Assembly (NCBI GenBank): GCA_963788185.1
Contig: CAWBGE010000020.1
Span: forward strand, 1 to 64,000
From: CAIWHR01 sp963788185
GTDB lineage: Bacteria > Pseudomonadota > Gammaproteobacteria > Burkholderiales > Casimicrobiaceae
Direction of reading: 5' to 3'
DNA: 64,000 bases
In this document: positions 18,301 through 26,751 of the stretch, in pieces
Position numbering within the stretch: the stretch's first letter is position 1
Layout: each line of letters opens with the position of its first letter
Notes under the pieces: generated by a model
What the model saw: only the letters and a program-made list of their open reading frames with translations
What the model was told of the DNA's origin: nothing
The model's database searches: none
Position numbers and translations under genes: made by a program

Positions 18301-19341
18301 GAGGTCCGTGCCTGCCGCCGTCGAAAATCGCAGCTGCCGCGCCAGAAACTCGCGTCGACCATCGTCGTCCTGCCACCGGATGCGCCCGGCGAGATGCGCG
18401 AGCTGCAGCTTCGGCAGGTTGTCGGCGAGCCGGGCTTCGACGTCCTCGAGCTCGACGTCACCTGTGATTTCGCGCGCCACGCCGCCTGCAAATTCGAACC
18501 AGAGCCTGAGCGCGCCCTTGCCGCTGGCGAGTTCCTTCGGCAACGGCAGCCATTCGCGCCATGCCGCGACGTCGGCGTAGTCGAGTCGCGCGTAGAGGCG
18601 CCCCTCCGCTTGATGCCAATCGCGCACCGACCCGCCCCGCCATTCGCCGCGCACGTCGATGGGTGCCGCCAGTTCCGGCGGCGGCGTGCCGCGCAACCCG
18701 AACCGATGGCGGCCAAAGTCGTGCTCGAGGCGCAGCTGGACGCGATCCAGCACGAGTTGCGGGGCATTGCGCAGATCGTCGTTCCAGGTGATGAGCGCGT
18801 TGCGGACAAGGATCTGCGGCTGGCGAAGGATCCAGTCGGTCAGTGCAGGTTCACCCTCGACGTCCGCCGGGTCGATCTCGATCCCACCGACATGCAGCAT
18901 CCCGGCGCGATCGCGGCGCAGCGCGAGCCGGGGACGCTCGATCACCAACTGCTTCAAGCGCAGCTCCAGGAACGGCATCGAGGTCCACGCCACGATCATC
19001 TCGACCTGGGGCAGCTCGAGCAGAGGCAGCGATGCCACTCGGGCGGAGTCGCGGACCCGGAACCCGGTCATGATCAGCTTGGGATTCCAGCCGTCCCAGC
19101 CCGCGACGAGGGCGTCGATTTCAACGGGCTGGCCGAGCTGGCGCGAAAGCGCTGCCGCTACATTGTCGCGATGGTTCTCGACCTGCGGAAAGACGACGTA
19201 GCGAACGCCCAGCAACGTCAGCGCGAACGCTGCAAACGCCGCAATCAGGGTGATGCCGGCGATCCGGCCTAGGCGAAGCAATGCAGTCTCGGGCGGCGAT
19301 GGAAATGAAAGTAACGCGGCGCCACGGGGGCATAATGGCAA
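15391..19341 (-). CDS. yhdP: YhdP-family AsmA-like phospholipid transport protein
   Basis: 1316 residues, the normal size for YhdP. One N-terminal membrane helix (IAGITLIAAFAAFALTLLGV) is followed by a very long beta-rich periplasmic region built from repeated groove-forming units. A DUF3971/AsmA-like segment lies in the middle and a conserved C-terminal block (about 1180-1300) contains GKLLGVLSLQALPRRITLDFRD and FSEGFTFDQINGT. In E. coli, YhdP and its paralogues TamB and YdbH bridge the periplasm and move phospholipids to the outer membrane. The start is the upstream-most ATG; the hydrophobic helix begins only at residue 26, so a shorter start is possible. Confidence 0.93.
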   Translation of the reverse strand: MPLCPRGAALLSFPSPPETALLRLGRIAGITLIAAFAAFALTLLGVRYVVFPQVENHRDNVAAALSRQLGQPVEIDALVAGWDGWNPKLIMTGFRVRDSARVASLPLLELPQVEMIVAWTSMPFLELRLKQLVIERPRLALRRDRAGMLHVGGIEIDPADVEGEPALTDWILRQPQILVRNALITWNDDLRNAPQLVLDRVQLRLEHDFGRHRFGLRGTPPPELAAPIDVRGEWRGGSVRDWHQAEGRLYARLDYADVAAWREWLPLPKELASGKGALRLWFEFAGGVAREITGDVELEDVEARLADNLPKLQLAHLAGRIRWQDDDGRREFLARQLRFSTAAGTDLEPVSFRLVARDATPSTPATTLLEFDQLQLEPLRDLAAQLPLSESVRADLAGFAPRGTLSRGRVQWEGPNDAPTALSGQADFALVGVTAQRLLPGGTGFSGSIEFTPAGGTLKLQSRAATLDLPRVFALPIDLDRLDATATWERKDGATLVRLVSAEFANAHASGQASGLYRTTAKGPGAIDLVAQLANAQVTEVHRYLPRWIDAGTQDWLRRGLAKGIAPEATLKLTGNLAEFPFADGKTGKFQVIAKASGVTLDYAEHWPKLTDIDAVVRFEGKGLFIDSRSARILGTQIGKTHAEIPDLDAAIPRLGVVGEAVGPATEFLHFVEESPVAAWIGDVTRRAEASGNGRLGLRLDLALGNEADNKVAGDFTFVDAQLRLQSVPPLSKVNGKLSFTESEFDARDIELEVMGGPARVSLGNADGHLRVTGSGVASVAALRSEISMPLGDRLTGTLPWSVVIDAAPAGVTWTVDSSTAGMAIDLPPPIGKRNEDAVPLRVVRQPIADHPDSELLSVRYGGDLQVVGRRRQADAGVEWERVEVAVGPKARSGVPASAERSGTWLKADLPVLDLDAWIAVLRRPSAAGTGTQAKSENLPAFSGFDLDIGQLEAFGGSWNGIRVAGRPAAADLKLELAGRDVTGSAVWSPPGVGHPNGRLTARLSRLATGGGPDRPATVSELPPEDATTAGAWPELDIAADLYVSKGRELGRLELVALPRGAEWQIRQLRLVAEEGRLDAEGAWRGGSRRQQTKLDVLLDVRDAAGFLARFGFPNAVQGAPTKITGQLAWAGAPNGLDFPTLTGTFRVDVGPGRFTKVEPGIGKLLGVLSLQALPRRITLDFRDIFSEGFTFDQINGTVRVDRGILTTDNLKLLGPAAKVEITGDADLAQETQRLHVRVQPTLSAGVSAGAALLFLANPIVGAVVGAGSLLAQKMLQDPIEQMFSYDYEVTGSWSDPVVAKGAPSKSDVPATKGAQ

Positions 19342-19475
19342 ATGGCGCTGGCATTGTAGCGGAATGCGCGAAGGTGGCCTGGTGCCTCTGATTGTCGCTT
19401 CCCGGCCGTGGTGCCTCGACTGCGGTCCTCGGCACCCGATCAGGCTCCGAAACCTCTCTGCCGCTCCTGCTCGTC

Positions 19476-22238
19476 ATGGATCTCCTCGCCGCACTCGCTT
19501 ACAGCCACTACGCCACCGCAGCCCTCGCCAACCGTCCGCTCGAGCGAAGCAGGCTCGAAGCCACGCTCGACGCCGGTTTCGACTGGGACGCGGCCGAACG
19601 CACGGTCGGCGACAACACCGACCCGAGCGATCCTGCGCGGCTGGCGCTTTGCCTGCGCGCGCTGCGTCGGCAGCTGATGGTGCACACGCTGGCGCGGGAT
19701 CTCACGGGTCGTGCGCCGTTGACGGAGGTGTGCGCGAACATGACGCGACTTGCGGAGGTCGCTTCCCGATCGGCGGTCGCGCTGAATCACACGCTGCTCG
19801 CTGCCACGCATGGCGAGCCGCGCGGCGCAGACGGCCGCGCGCAGCAGCTGATCGTCATCGGCATGGGCAAGCTGGGGGGCGGCGAGCTCAATGTCTCGTC
19901 CGATGTGGACCTGATCTTCGTCTACCCCGAGGAGGGCGATACCGACGGCGCGCGCACACTTTCCAATCGCGAGTTCTTCGACCGCCTCGGTCGCCGCGTC
20001 ATCGCGGCGATCAACGACGTCACCGCCGAAGGCTATGTGTTCCGCGTCGACATGCGTTTGCGCCCCTACGGCGACAGCGGACCGCTGACGGTTCCGTTTT
20101 CGGCGCTGGAGCAATACCTGATCGGCCAGGGCCGGTCGTGGGAGCGCTACGCCTGGCTCAAGGCACGCGCGCTGACAGGGAACCGTCACGACGAACTCGC
20201 GAGCCTCGTCACGCCGTTCGTGTTTCGCAAGTACCTCGACTTCGATGCCTACGACGGCCTGCGCGACATCCACCGCCAGATTCGCGAGCAGGGGAAGCGC
20301 CGCGACTATGCGCCCAACATCAAGCTCGGCCCCGGCGGCATCCGCGAGATCGAGTTCATCGTTCAGGCGCTGCAACTGGTGCGTGGCGGCCGCGAACCGG
20401 CACTGCGCGTGCGCGGCACGCTGCCGGCGCTGGCGGCAATCGAGAGCCGGGGTTTGCTGCCCGAAGCGGCGACCGGACGGCTCCATGCCGCGTACCTTTT
20501 CCTGCGCCGGCTCGAACACTGCCTGCAGTATCGCGACGACAGGCAGACGCAGACGCTGCCGGAAGATTCCGCCGAGCGCGAGGCGCTCGCCGAAGCGATG
20601 GGCTTCGCATCCCGCGCCGCCTTCGAATCCACGTTGGCCGAACAGCGAGCCGCCGTCGATGAGCAGTTCGCCGCCTTGTTCGGAGCGACCGAAGGCGAGC
20701 CGGAAGACGACGCCAAACCTGCCCCAGGCGTCGGGCGCGACGGGAGGACCGGCGACATCGCCGGCTTCTCCGGCCTGTGGCGCGGCGATGTCGATCGGGA
20801 ATCCGCGCGTACGATGCTGGCAACGGCCGGTTACGCCGACCCGGACGAGCTGGTGAGCACGCTCACACGCGTGCGTACGAGCACGCGGTATCTGCAGCTC
20901 CCCGCGCTGTCGCAACAGCGCTTCGACGCGCTGGTGCCAAGCCTGCTCTGGGTGTCCTCGGACGAGGAAGTTGCCGGCGTCGCGCCACAGACGGTCTTCC
21001 TGCGCCTGTTGGCCTTGCTGGAGACGGTCAGCCGCCGCAGCGCCTACCTGGCGCTGGTGATCGAGCACCCGCCGCTGTTGCCCCGGCTCGCCCAGCTGAT
21101 GGGAGCATCGCAATGGGCAACCGACTTCCTGATTCAGCACCCTATCCTGCTCGACGAGTTGCTCGATGCGCGCGTGCTGCTTGCCGAGCCCGACTGGAGC
21201 GCCTGGCGCCACGAACTTGCCGCAAATCTCGCTCATCACGTCGGCGATCCGGAAGGCCAGATGGACGCGTTGCGGCATTTCCAGCACGCGCAGGCGTTTC
21301 GTCTGCTCGCCCAGGACATCACCGGAACACTCACGGTCGAGCGCCTCGCCGATCACCTTTCGGCACTGGCCGACACCGTCCTCGACGCCACGCTCAAGGC
21401 CGTCTGGGCCCAGATGCGCGGCGCCGATGCACCGCCTCCGCGATTTGCGGTCATCGGCTACGGCAAGCTCGGCGGCAAGGAACTGGGTTACGCGTCGGAC
21501 CTCGATATCGTCTTCATCTACGACGACGCAGGCGACGACACGGCCCCCGAGCGCTACGCCCGCCTGGCGCAGCGCGTCGTCACCTGGCTCACCAGCACGA
21601 CCGGCGCGGGTCAGCTCTACGACACCGACCTTCGGCTGCGGCCCGATGGTGCCTCCGGGCTGATGGTCACCTCGCTCGCGAGCTTCCGCAAATACCAGCA
21701 CACGCAAGCCTGGACCTGGGAGCACCAGGCGCTGACACGCGCCCGTTTCGTCGCCGGGGATGCGACGATCGGCCAGGCATTCGAGTCCGAACGCGAAGCG
21801 ATCCTAAGGCTGCCGCGCGATCCGGCCCGGCTGGCGCGAGATGTGGTGGAAATGCGCCTCAGGATGCGTGAAGGCCACGCGACTCCGAAGGACCGTTTCG
21901 ATCTCAAGCACGATCCGGGAGGCATGGTCGACGTGGAGTTCGCCGTCCAGCTCCTGGTGCTTGCGCACGCGCACCGGCATCCGTCGTTGACCCGCAATGC
22001 CGGCAACATCGCGCTCCTCACCATGGCGGGGGCGCTGGGTCTCATCGACGCCGACACCGCGACAGCGGCGGCCGATGCCTATCGCGAGTACCGCCGGCTG
22101 CAGCATCAGATCCGCCTGACCGGCGCCGCGCATGCGCGTGTCGACCCCGAGACGCAGGCGCCACGACGTGCGGCCGTGATGAAACTGTGGAACCTTGTTT
22201 TCGGCGGCCCGTGGCACGCCGTCGAAGCAGATGCGTGA
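19476..22238 (+). CDS. glnE: Bifunctional glutamine synthetase adenylyltransferase/adenylyl-removing enzyme
   Basis: 920 residues from ATG 19476. A TTG at 19392 would add 28 residues lacking similarity to the family. Two nucleotidyltransferase halves are visible, each with GxGKLGGxEL...SDxD: GMGKLGGGELNVSSDVDLIF (deadenylylase) and GYGKLGGKELGYASDLDIVF (adenylylase). Each half is followed by a PII-uridylyltransferase-like helical domain. It switches glutamine synthetase off and on by adenylylation according to PII status. A PII gene lies in the same window at 32.6 kb. It is divergent from yhdP, a common arrangement. Confidence 0.95.
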   Translation: MDLLAALAYSHYATAALANRPLERSRLEATLDAGFDWDAAERTVGDNTDPSDPARLALCLRALRRQLMVHTLARDLTGRAPLTEVCANMTRLAEVASRSAVALNHTLLAATHGEPRGADGRAQQLIVIGMGKLGGGELNVSSDVDLIFVYPEEGDTDGARTLSNREFFDRLGRRVIAAINDVTAEGYVFRVDMRLRPYGDSGPLTVPFSALEQYLIGQGRSWERYAWLKARALTGNRHDELASLVTPFVFRKYLDFDAYDGLRDIHRQIREQGKRRDYAPNIKLGPGGIREIEFIVQALQLVRGGREPALRVRGTLPALAAIESRGLLPEAATGRLHAAYLFLRRLEHCLQYRDDRQTQTLPEDSAEREALAEAMGFASRAAFESTLAEQRAAVDEQFAALFGATEGEPEDDAKPAPGVGRDGRTGDIAGFSGLWRGDVDRESARTMLATAGYADPDELVSTLTRVRTSTRYLQLPALSQQRFDALVPSLLWVSSDEEVAGVAPQTVFLRLLALLETVSRRSAYLALVIEHPPLLPRLAQLMGASQWATDFLIQHPILLDELLDARVLLAEPDWSAWRHELAANLAHHVGDPEGQMDALRHFQHAQAFRLLAQDITGTLTVERLADHLSALADTVLDATLKAVWAQMRGADAPPPRFAVIGYGKLGGKELGYASDLDIVFIYDDAGDDTAPERYARLAQRVVTWLTSTTGAGQLYDTDLRLRPDGASGLMVTSLASFRKYQHTQAWTWEHQALTRARFVAGDATIGQAFESEREAILRLPRDPARLARDVVEMRLRMREGHATPKDRFDLKHDPGGMVDVEFAVQLLVLAHAHRHPSLTRNAGNIALLTMAGALGLIDADTATAAADAYREYRRLQHQIRLTGAAHARVDPETQAPRRAAVMKLWNLVFGGPWHAVEADA

Positions 22239-22281
22239 TTTCGGCTAGAATAAACGACCAACGCTTACTGGAGATTTCGCC

Positions 22282-23211
22282 ATGTCGATGGCCGACCGTG
22301 ATGGTTTCATCTGGTACGACGGCAAGATGGTGCCGTGGCGCGAAGCCACGACCCACGTGCTCACGCATACGCTGCACTACGGCATGGGCGTGTTCGAGGG
22401 TGTTCGTGCCTACAAGACCGTCGATGGGACGGCGATTTTTCGCCTGCACGAACACACCGATCGGCTGTTCCGGTCGGCGCACATCTTCGGCATGAAGATC
22501 CCCTACACCAAGGACGAACTCAACGCCGCGCAGATCGCCTGCGTGCGCGACAACAAGCTCGAGTCCGGCTACATCCGTCCGATCGCATTTTACGGTTCCG
22601 AAGTCATGGGCGTCGCGGCCAAATCCAATCCGGTCCGGGTGGCCGTTGCCGCATGGCCCTGGGGCGCGTACCTCGGTGCCGAAGGCCTCGAGAAGGGCAT
22701 CCGCGTCAAGACGTCGTCGTTCACGCGCCACCACGTCAACATCACGATGACCGGGGCCAAGGCCTGCGCCAACTACCTCAATTCGATCCTCGCCAACCAG
22801 GAGGCAACCCAGGATGGTTACGACGAGGCGCTGCTGCTCGACGCGCAGGGTTACGTCTCGGAGGGCGCAGGCGAAAACGTCTTCATCGTCATCGATGGCG
22901 AATTGCACACCCCCGACATCGGCTCGGGCGCGCTGAAGGGCATCACCCGCGACACCGTGATGCGCCTTGCGCACGACCTTGGCATCGCCGTCCACCAGCG
23001 CCGTATCCTCCGCGACGAAGTGTACTGTGCGGACGAAGCGTTCTTTACCGGCTCTGCCGCCGAGGTCACGCCGATTCGCGAACTCGACAACCGTAGCATC
23101 GGCATCGGCCGCCGTGGTCCGCTCACCGAGAGGTTGCAGGCGCTGTTCTTCGACTCCGTCAACGGCCGCAATCCCGCCCACCGCGACTGGCTCACCCGGG
23201 TCGAACCATGA
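22282..23211 (+). CDS. ilvE: Branched-chain amino-acid aminotransferase
   Basis: 309 residues, fold-type IV PLP enzyme. Lys160 in MTGAKACANYLNS is the PLP lysine. YGMGVFEGVRAYKT near the N terminus, EGAGENVFIV and FFTGSAAEVTPIREL near the C terminus are family landmarks. It interconverts valine, leucine and isoleucine with their 2-oxo acids. A CTGGAGAT Shine-Dalgarno lies before the ATG, and a TAGAAT at 22246-22251 is a candidate -10. The stop overlaps the next gene's start (ATGA). Confidence 0.95.
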   Translation: MSMADRDGFIWYDGKMVPWREATTHVLTHTLHYGMGVFEGVRAYKTVDGTAIFRLHEHTDRLFRSAHIFGMKIPYTKDELNAAQIACVRDNKLESGYIRPIAFYGSEVMGVAAKSNPVRVAVAAWPWGAYLGAEGLEKGIRVKTSSFTRHHVNITMTGAKACANYLNSILANQEATQDGYDEALLLDAQGYVSEGAGENVFIVIDGELHTPDIGSGALKGITRDTVMRLAHDLGIAVHQRRILRDEVYCADEAFFTGSAAEVTPIRELDNRSIGIGRRGPLTERLQALFFDSVNGRNPAHRDWLTRVEP

Positions 23212-23408
23212 CGTCACAGGGTGAAGCGCCGGCGCTCGAAGTCGATCCGAGCGAACTGCCGGTGTTTTGCCCGAACCCGCGGATGCCTTTGTGGTCATCG
23301 CACCCGCGCGTTTACCTCGACGCGGCGACCACGGGGTCCGCCCGTTGCCCCTACTGCGGCACGACTTACCGGCTGCGCGACGGCGCAACCAAGGCCGGTG
23401 GCCACTGA
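23208..23408 (+). CDS. Small zinc-ribbon protein (zf-CHCC type)
   Basis: 66 residues. Cys21, His32, Cys47 and Cys50 (VFCPNP, SHPRVYLD, CPYC) form the CHCC zinc site of the family related to mitochondrial complex I subunit NDUFS6. Its job in bacteria is not established. It is coupled to ilvE by ATGA overlap and followed 50 bp later by waaF, the same order as in many beta-proteobacteria. Confidence 0.88.
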   Translation: MTSQGEAPALEVDPSELPVFCPNPRMPLWSSHPRVYLDAATTGSARCPYCGTTYRLRDGATKAGGH

Positions 23409-23457
23409 TCTGCCAACGAAGCGCGGCTTCCGGCTTCCGCGCCCGTCACCGCCACGC

Positions 23458-24516
23458 ATGCCCAACCGCGTACTCATCGTCGCCCCCTCGTGGGTCGGGG
23501 ATGCGATCCTTTCCGAGCCGCTGGTGTCGCTGCTGCGCGAGCCTTACACCGACCCCATCGTCGACGTGCTGGCGCCGCCCTGGTGCGCGCCGGTCTACGC
23601 CCGGATGCGCGGCGTCGCGCGCGTCATCGAAAATCCGCTGGGGCACGGCCGTTTCGGCTGGGCGCAGCGACGCGCGTTGGCAGCCACCCTTCGCAGCCAC
23701 GCGTATACGCACGCGTTCGTCCTGCCGAACTCGTGGAAGTCGGCGCTGATCCCCTGGTTCGCCGGCATTCCGCGGCGGATCGGCTACGTTGGCGAAGCCC
23801 GCTGGGGCCTGCTCACCGATGCCCGCCGCCTGGACGAGAAGGCACTGCCCCGACTGGTCGATCGCTTTGTCGCGCTCGGGGTTTCGGCCGGCGACCTCGT
23901 GCCGATGCCACCGGGCCCGGTCCTGGTGCCGGACGCCGCGAACCGCGCCGCGGCACTGCAGTCGATGAACCTGTCGACTGCGCGCCCCATCGCGGCGCTG
24001 TGTCCGGGCGCCGAATACGGCACCGCCAAGCGCTGGCCGCCGAACTATTTCGCCGAGCTCGGCGCAAGGCTGCAGGGCGACGGCATGCAGGTGTGGCTGA
24101 TCGGCTCGCCCAACGACAGGCTGCCGGCGGCATCGGTGCGTCAATCGGGTGGAGAGGCCGGACGGCAGTTCTACGACCTCACCGGCCGCACCGACCTCGG
24201 CACGGCGATCGACCTCCTTTCGCTCGCCAGCCTCGTGATCAGCAACGATTCCGGGCTCATGCATGCTGCCGCCGCCGTAGGCGCGCCGCTGGTGGCACTG
24301 TTCGGCTCGTCGTCGCCGACGTTCACTCCGCCGATTTCGCCGCTGGCGCGGATCGCGCGGATCGACATTCCCTGCAGCCCGTGCTTCAAGCGCGAATGCC
24401 CGTTGCAGCACTTCAAGTGCATGCGCGACCTCGAGCCGAACGTGGTGTACGATTTCGCCCGTGCCACCCGCGCCGCGGCCCGCGTCCGACCGCCAGCGCT
24501 CCCGACCCTGGACTGA
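23458..24516 (+). CDS. waaF: ADP-heptose:LPS heptosyltransferase II
   Basis: 352 residues, GT9 glycosyltransferase. The start MPNRVLIVAPSWVGDAILSE carries the acceptor-side motif. CPGAEYGTAKRWP, followed later by LISNDSGLMHAAAAVGAPLVALFGSSSP read in parts, forms the ADP-heptose site. PCSPCFKRECPLQHFKCM is the family's C-terminal cysteine cluster. It adds the second heptose to the inner core of lipopolysaccharide at the inner membrane. The frame extends upstream, but ATG 23458 matches family starts. Confidence 0.94.
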   Translation: MPNRVLIVAPSWVGDAILSEPLVSLLREPYTDPIVDVLAPPWCAPVYARMRGVARVIENPLGHGRFGWAQRRALAATLRSHAYTHAFVLPNSWKSALIPWFAGIPRRIGYVGEARWGLLTDARRLDEKALPRLVDRFVALGVSAGDLVPMPPGPVLVPDAANRAAALQSMNLSTARPIAALCPGAEYGTAKRWPPNYFAELGARLQGDGMQVWLIGSPNDRLPAASVRQSGGEAGRQFYDLTGRTDLGTAIDLLSLASLVISNDSGLMHAAAAVGAPLVALFGSSSPTFTPPISPLARIARIDIPCSPCFKRECPLQHFKCMRDLEPNVVYDFARATRAAARVRPPALPTLD

Positions 24517-24533
24517 CGCCTGCCCGCTCCCTG

Positions 24534-24968
24534 ATGGCCAAGCCCCGAAATCCGCCGATCTTCACCACGCCCACCGATGCAGCGCTCGCCTTCTATCAGG
24601 CATTCGAGGCCGGTGACGTCGACGCGATGATGGCGACCTGGGCCGAGGACGAGGACATCGTCTGCGTGCATCCGGGCGGCGCGCGGCTGGTAGGCTACGC
24701 CGCGGTGCGCGCGGGTTGGGAACAGCTGTTCGCCGGCGGCGCCCGTCTGCTCTTCCGGCTCGAACAGGTCGTGGTGATCGAGACCGTGGGCCTCTCGCTG
24801 CAGAGCGCAGTCGAGCATGTCACCGCGAGCGGCAACCGCAGCGAGAGCGGCGCTGCGCTCTGCAGCAACGTCTTCCTGCGAACGCCCTCGGGCTGGCGGA
24901 TCGTGATGCATCACGCGTCGCCGGCACCTGCCCCAGCGGTGATCGAGGCCACGGGGCCGCTGCACTGA
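24534..24968 (+). CDS. NTF2/SnoaL-like protein of unknown function
   Basis: 144 residues. The alpha+beta cone fold is recognisable from TDAALAFYQAFEAGDVDAMMATWAEDE (in parts), VCVHPGG, AAVRAGWEQLF, and the closing strands NVFLRTPSGWRIVMHHAS. Such DUF4440/SnoaL-like proteins bind or isomerise small ligands; the substrate cannot be read from sequence. It follows waaF by 17 bp on the same strand. Confidence 0.82.
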   Translation: MAKPRNPPIFTTPTDAALAFYQAFEAGDVDAMMATWAEDEDIVCVHPGGARLVGYAAVRAGWEQLFAGGARLLFRLEQVVVIETVGLSLQSAVEHVTASGNRSESGAALCSNVFLRTPSGWRIVMHHASPAPAPAVIEATGPLH

Positions 24969-25033
24969 CCGGCCGCCGGTGGCGGGCGACCGTCGCGCGT
25001 CGGTCCGCCGTTTCGCAGCGGCACCGCACCCTC

Positions 25034-26674
25034 TCAGTCGGGATCGAATCGCGGCGCCGCAGCCGTTGCGGAGCCCGGGTCGATGCCGATCAGTCGCGCC
25101 ACCTGCAGCGGTGCGTCGGACTGATGCAACTGCTGAACGCGATCCAGCAGCTGTCGATCCGACATGGTCATCCGGCTGCGCAGGCGCACGTATTCCGCCC
25201 ACGAGGTGATGACGAAGCGCTCGACGAAGCGGCCGTCTTCGCCCACGTCGCGAAAGACGCGCCACGCGTTGGCGCCATTGCGCCGCCGGATCGGTTCGAT
25301 GAGGTGGATCTCGTGCAGGAACCGCGCACGGTTCTCCGGCGCTATCCGATACTCCACCTGTATCAGCACCGGCCCGTCGTCCGGCGACGGCGGCTCGGCC
25401 AGCGACAGTTCGGGCAACCGCGCACCGGGGGTGACGTCGGCCGCATCGCCCATCTGCACCGGCAGCCAGCGACTGGCGAACAGCAGCACGAGCAGCGTCC
25501 CCGCCGACGTGACCAGCGCGACGCGCAGTCCCGCGTAGGTGGCGAGCGAGCCCCAGATCACGCTGCCCACCGCAAGACTCGCCTGCACCGCAACGAGGGC
25601 CATCGCCACGGCCCGGGCGCGCACCCAGGCGGGAGCCGCGCTCTGGGTGCCCGCGGACAGGCTGGCGAGCACGCTGACCCAAGCGGCGCCCGCGCCGAAC
25701 ATCCCCACCATCGCCAGCGCCGTGTGGTCCGCCCACGCGATCAACGCCACCGCCGCCGTCCACAGCAGCGCGCCCATGGTGACCACCCGGTTGAGCCCCA
25801 GCCGCTGCAGCTGCCGCGGAATCGTCAGCGCGCCGACGATGGCCCCGCAGCCGAATCCCGCCGACAACAAACCGAATCCGCCGGCGCCCAATCCCAGCTG
25901 GTCACGGGCGATGACCGGCAGCAGTGCCCACAACGCGCTGGCGCAGATGCTGAACGTCAGGTTGCGGATGATCAGTGCCCGCAACAGCGGCGAGTGCCGG
26001 GCATACCGCAGGCCGGTCTGCACGCCGGAAATCAGCGTCTCGGGGACGCCGGGAAGCGGACGCTCGCCGCTTTTCCAGCTGCGCACCGCGGCGACCATCA
26101 GCAGGAAGAAGCAGGCGCTGACCAGCGAGGCGGTGCCACTGCCGGCGACGGTGACGATCGCCCCGGCGATCGCCGGCCCGACCGCCCGCGCGAGGTTGTA
26201 CGCCACCGCGCCCAGGGCCACCGCGCGCGGCACCTCAGCACGCGCAACGAAATCGTTGACGCTTGCCTGCTGCGCGGGCATGTAGAACGTGAACCCGGCA
26301 CCGATAAGGAACGTGAACACGAGCAGCGATTGCGGCCCCATCAGGCCGGCCAGCGTCGCGATGCCCAGCACCACGGTCGCCACCCACAGCACGACCTGCG
26401 TGACGAGAACGACACGCCGCCTGTCGACGATGTCGGCCAATGCGCCGGCCAGCAACCCGAACAGCAGCGATGGCGCCGTGCTTGCCGTCTGCACGAGTGC
26501 CACCATCAGCGCAGAGGTCGTCAGCGTGGCCATCAGCCAGGCCGCGACGGTCCCCTGCATCGTGTACCCGAGCGCCGCACCGATCGACCCGATGTAGAAC
26601 CGGCGAAACGGCGCGTGCCGAAGCGGCGATGATCGGAACAGGCCGGCGAGGAACGAATCTGGAGGTGCGGACAC
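25034..26674 (-). CDS. MFS exporter of the MFS_3 (DUF894) family
   Basis: 546 residues. About 11-12 membrane helices fill residues 25-415, with an A-loop LADIVDRRRVVLVTQ after helix 2. The cytoplasmic C-terminal domain of about 110 residues (430-530; VEYRIAPENRARFLHEIHLIEPIRRRNGA in parts, ERFVITSWAEYVRLRSRMT) resembles a small ferredoxin-like ABM-type domain and is usual in this family. Related proteins export enterobactin or other small molecules; the substrate here is unknown. It is convergent with the NTF2-like gene. Confidence 0.88.
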   Translation of the reverse strand: MSAPPDSFLAGLFRSSPLRHAPFRRFYIGSIGAALGYTMQGTVAAWLMATLTTSALMVALVQTASTAPSLLFGLLAGALADIVDRRRVVLVTQVVLWVATVVLGIATLAGLMGPQSLLVFTFLIGAGFTFYMPAQQASVNDFVARAEVPRAVALGAVAYNLARAVGPAIAGAIVTVAGSGTASLVSACFFLLMVAAVRSWKSGERPLPGVPETLISGVQTGLRYARHSPLLRALIIRNLTFSICASALWALLPVIARDQLGLGAGGFGLLSAGFGCGAIVGALTIPRQLQRLGLNRVVTMGALLWTAAVALIAWADHTALAMVGMFGAGAAWVSVLASLSAGTQSAAPAWVRARAVAMALVAVQASLAVGSVIWGSLATYAGLRVALVTSAGTLLVLLFASRWLPVQMGDAADVTPGARLPELSLAEPPSPDDGPVLIQVEYRIAPENRARFLHEIHLIEPIRRRNGANAWRVFRDVGEDGRFVERFVITSWAEYVRLRSRMTMSDRQLLDRVQQLHQSDAPLQVARLIGIDPGSATAAAPRFDPD

Positions 26675-26751
26675 GAAACGGGGCCTGGCGAATTTTTCTG
26701 TCTAGCGCGCGACGAAACGACGAGATTCCCCGCGCCCGCGACGACGCGGGA

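Noticed and set aside
25034..26674. MFS protein with extra C-terminal domain as a novel fusion
   Set aside because: The C-terminal soluble domain is a normal part of the MFS_3 family length.
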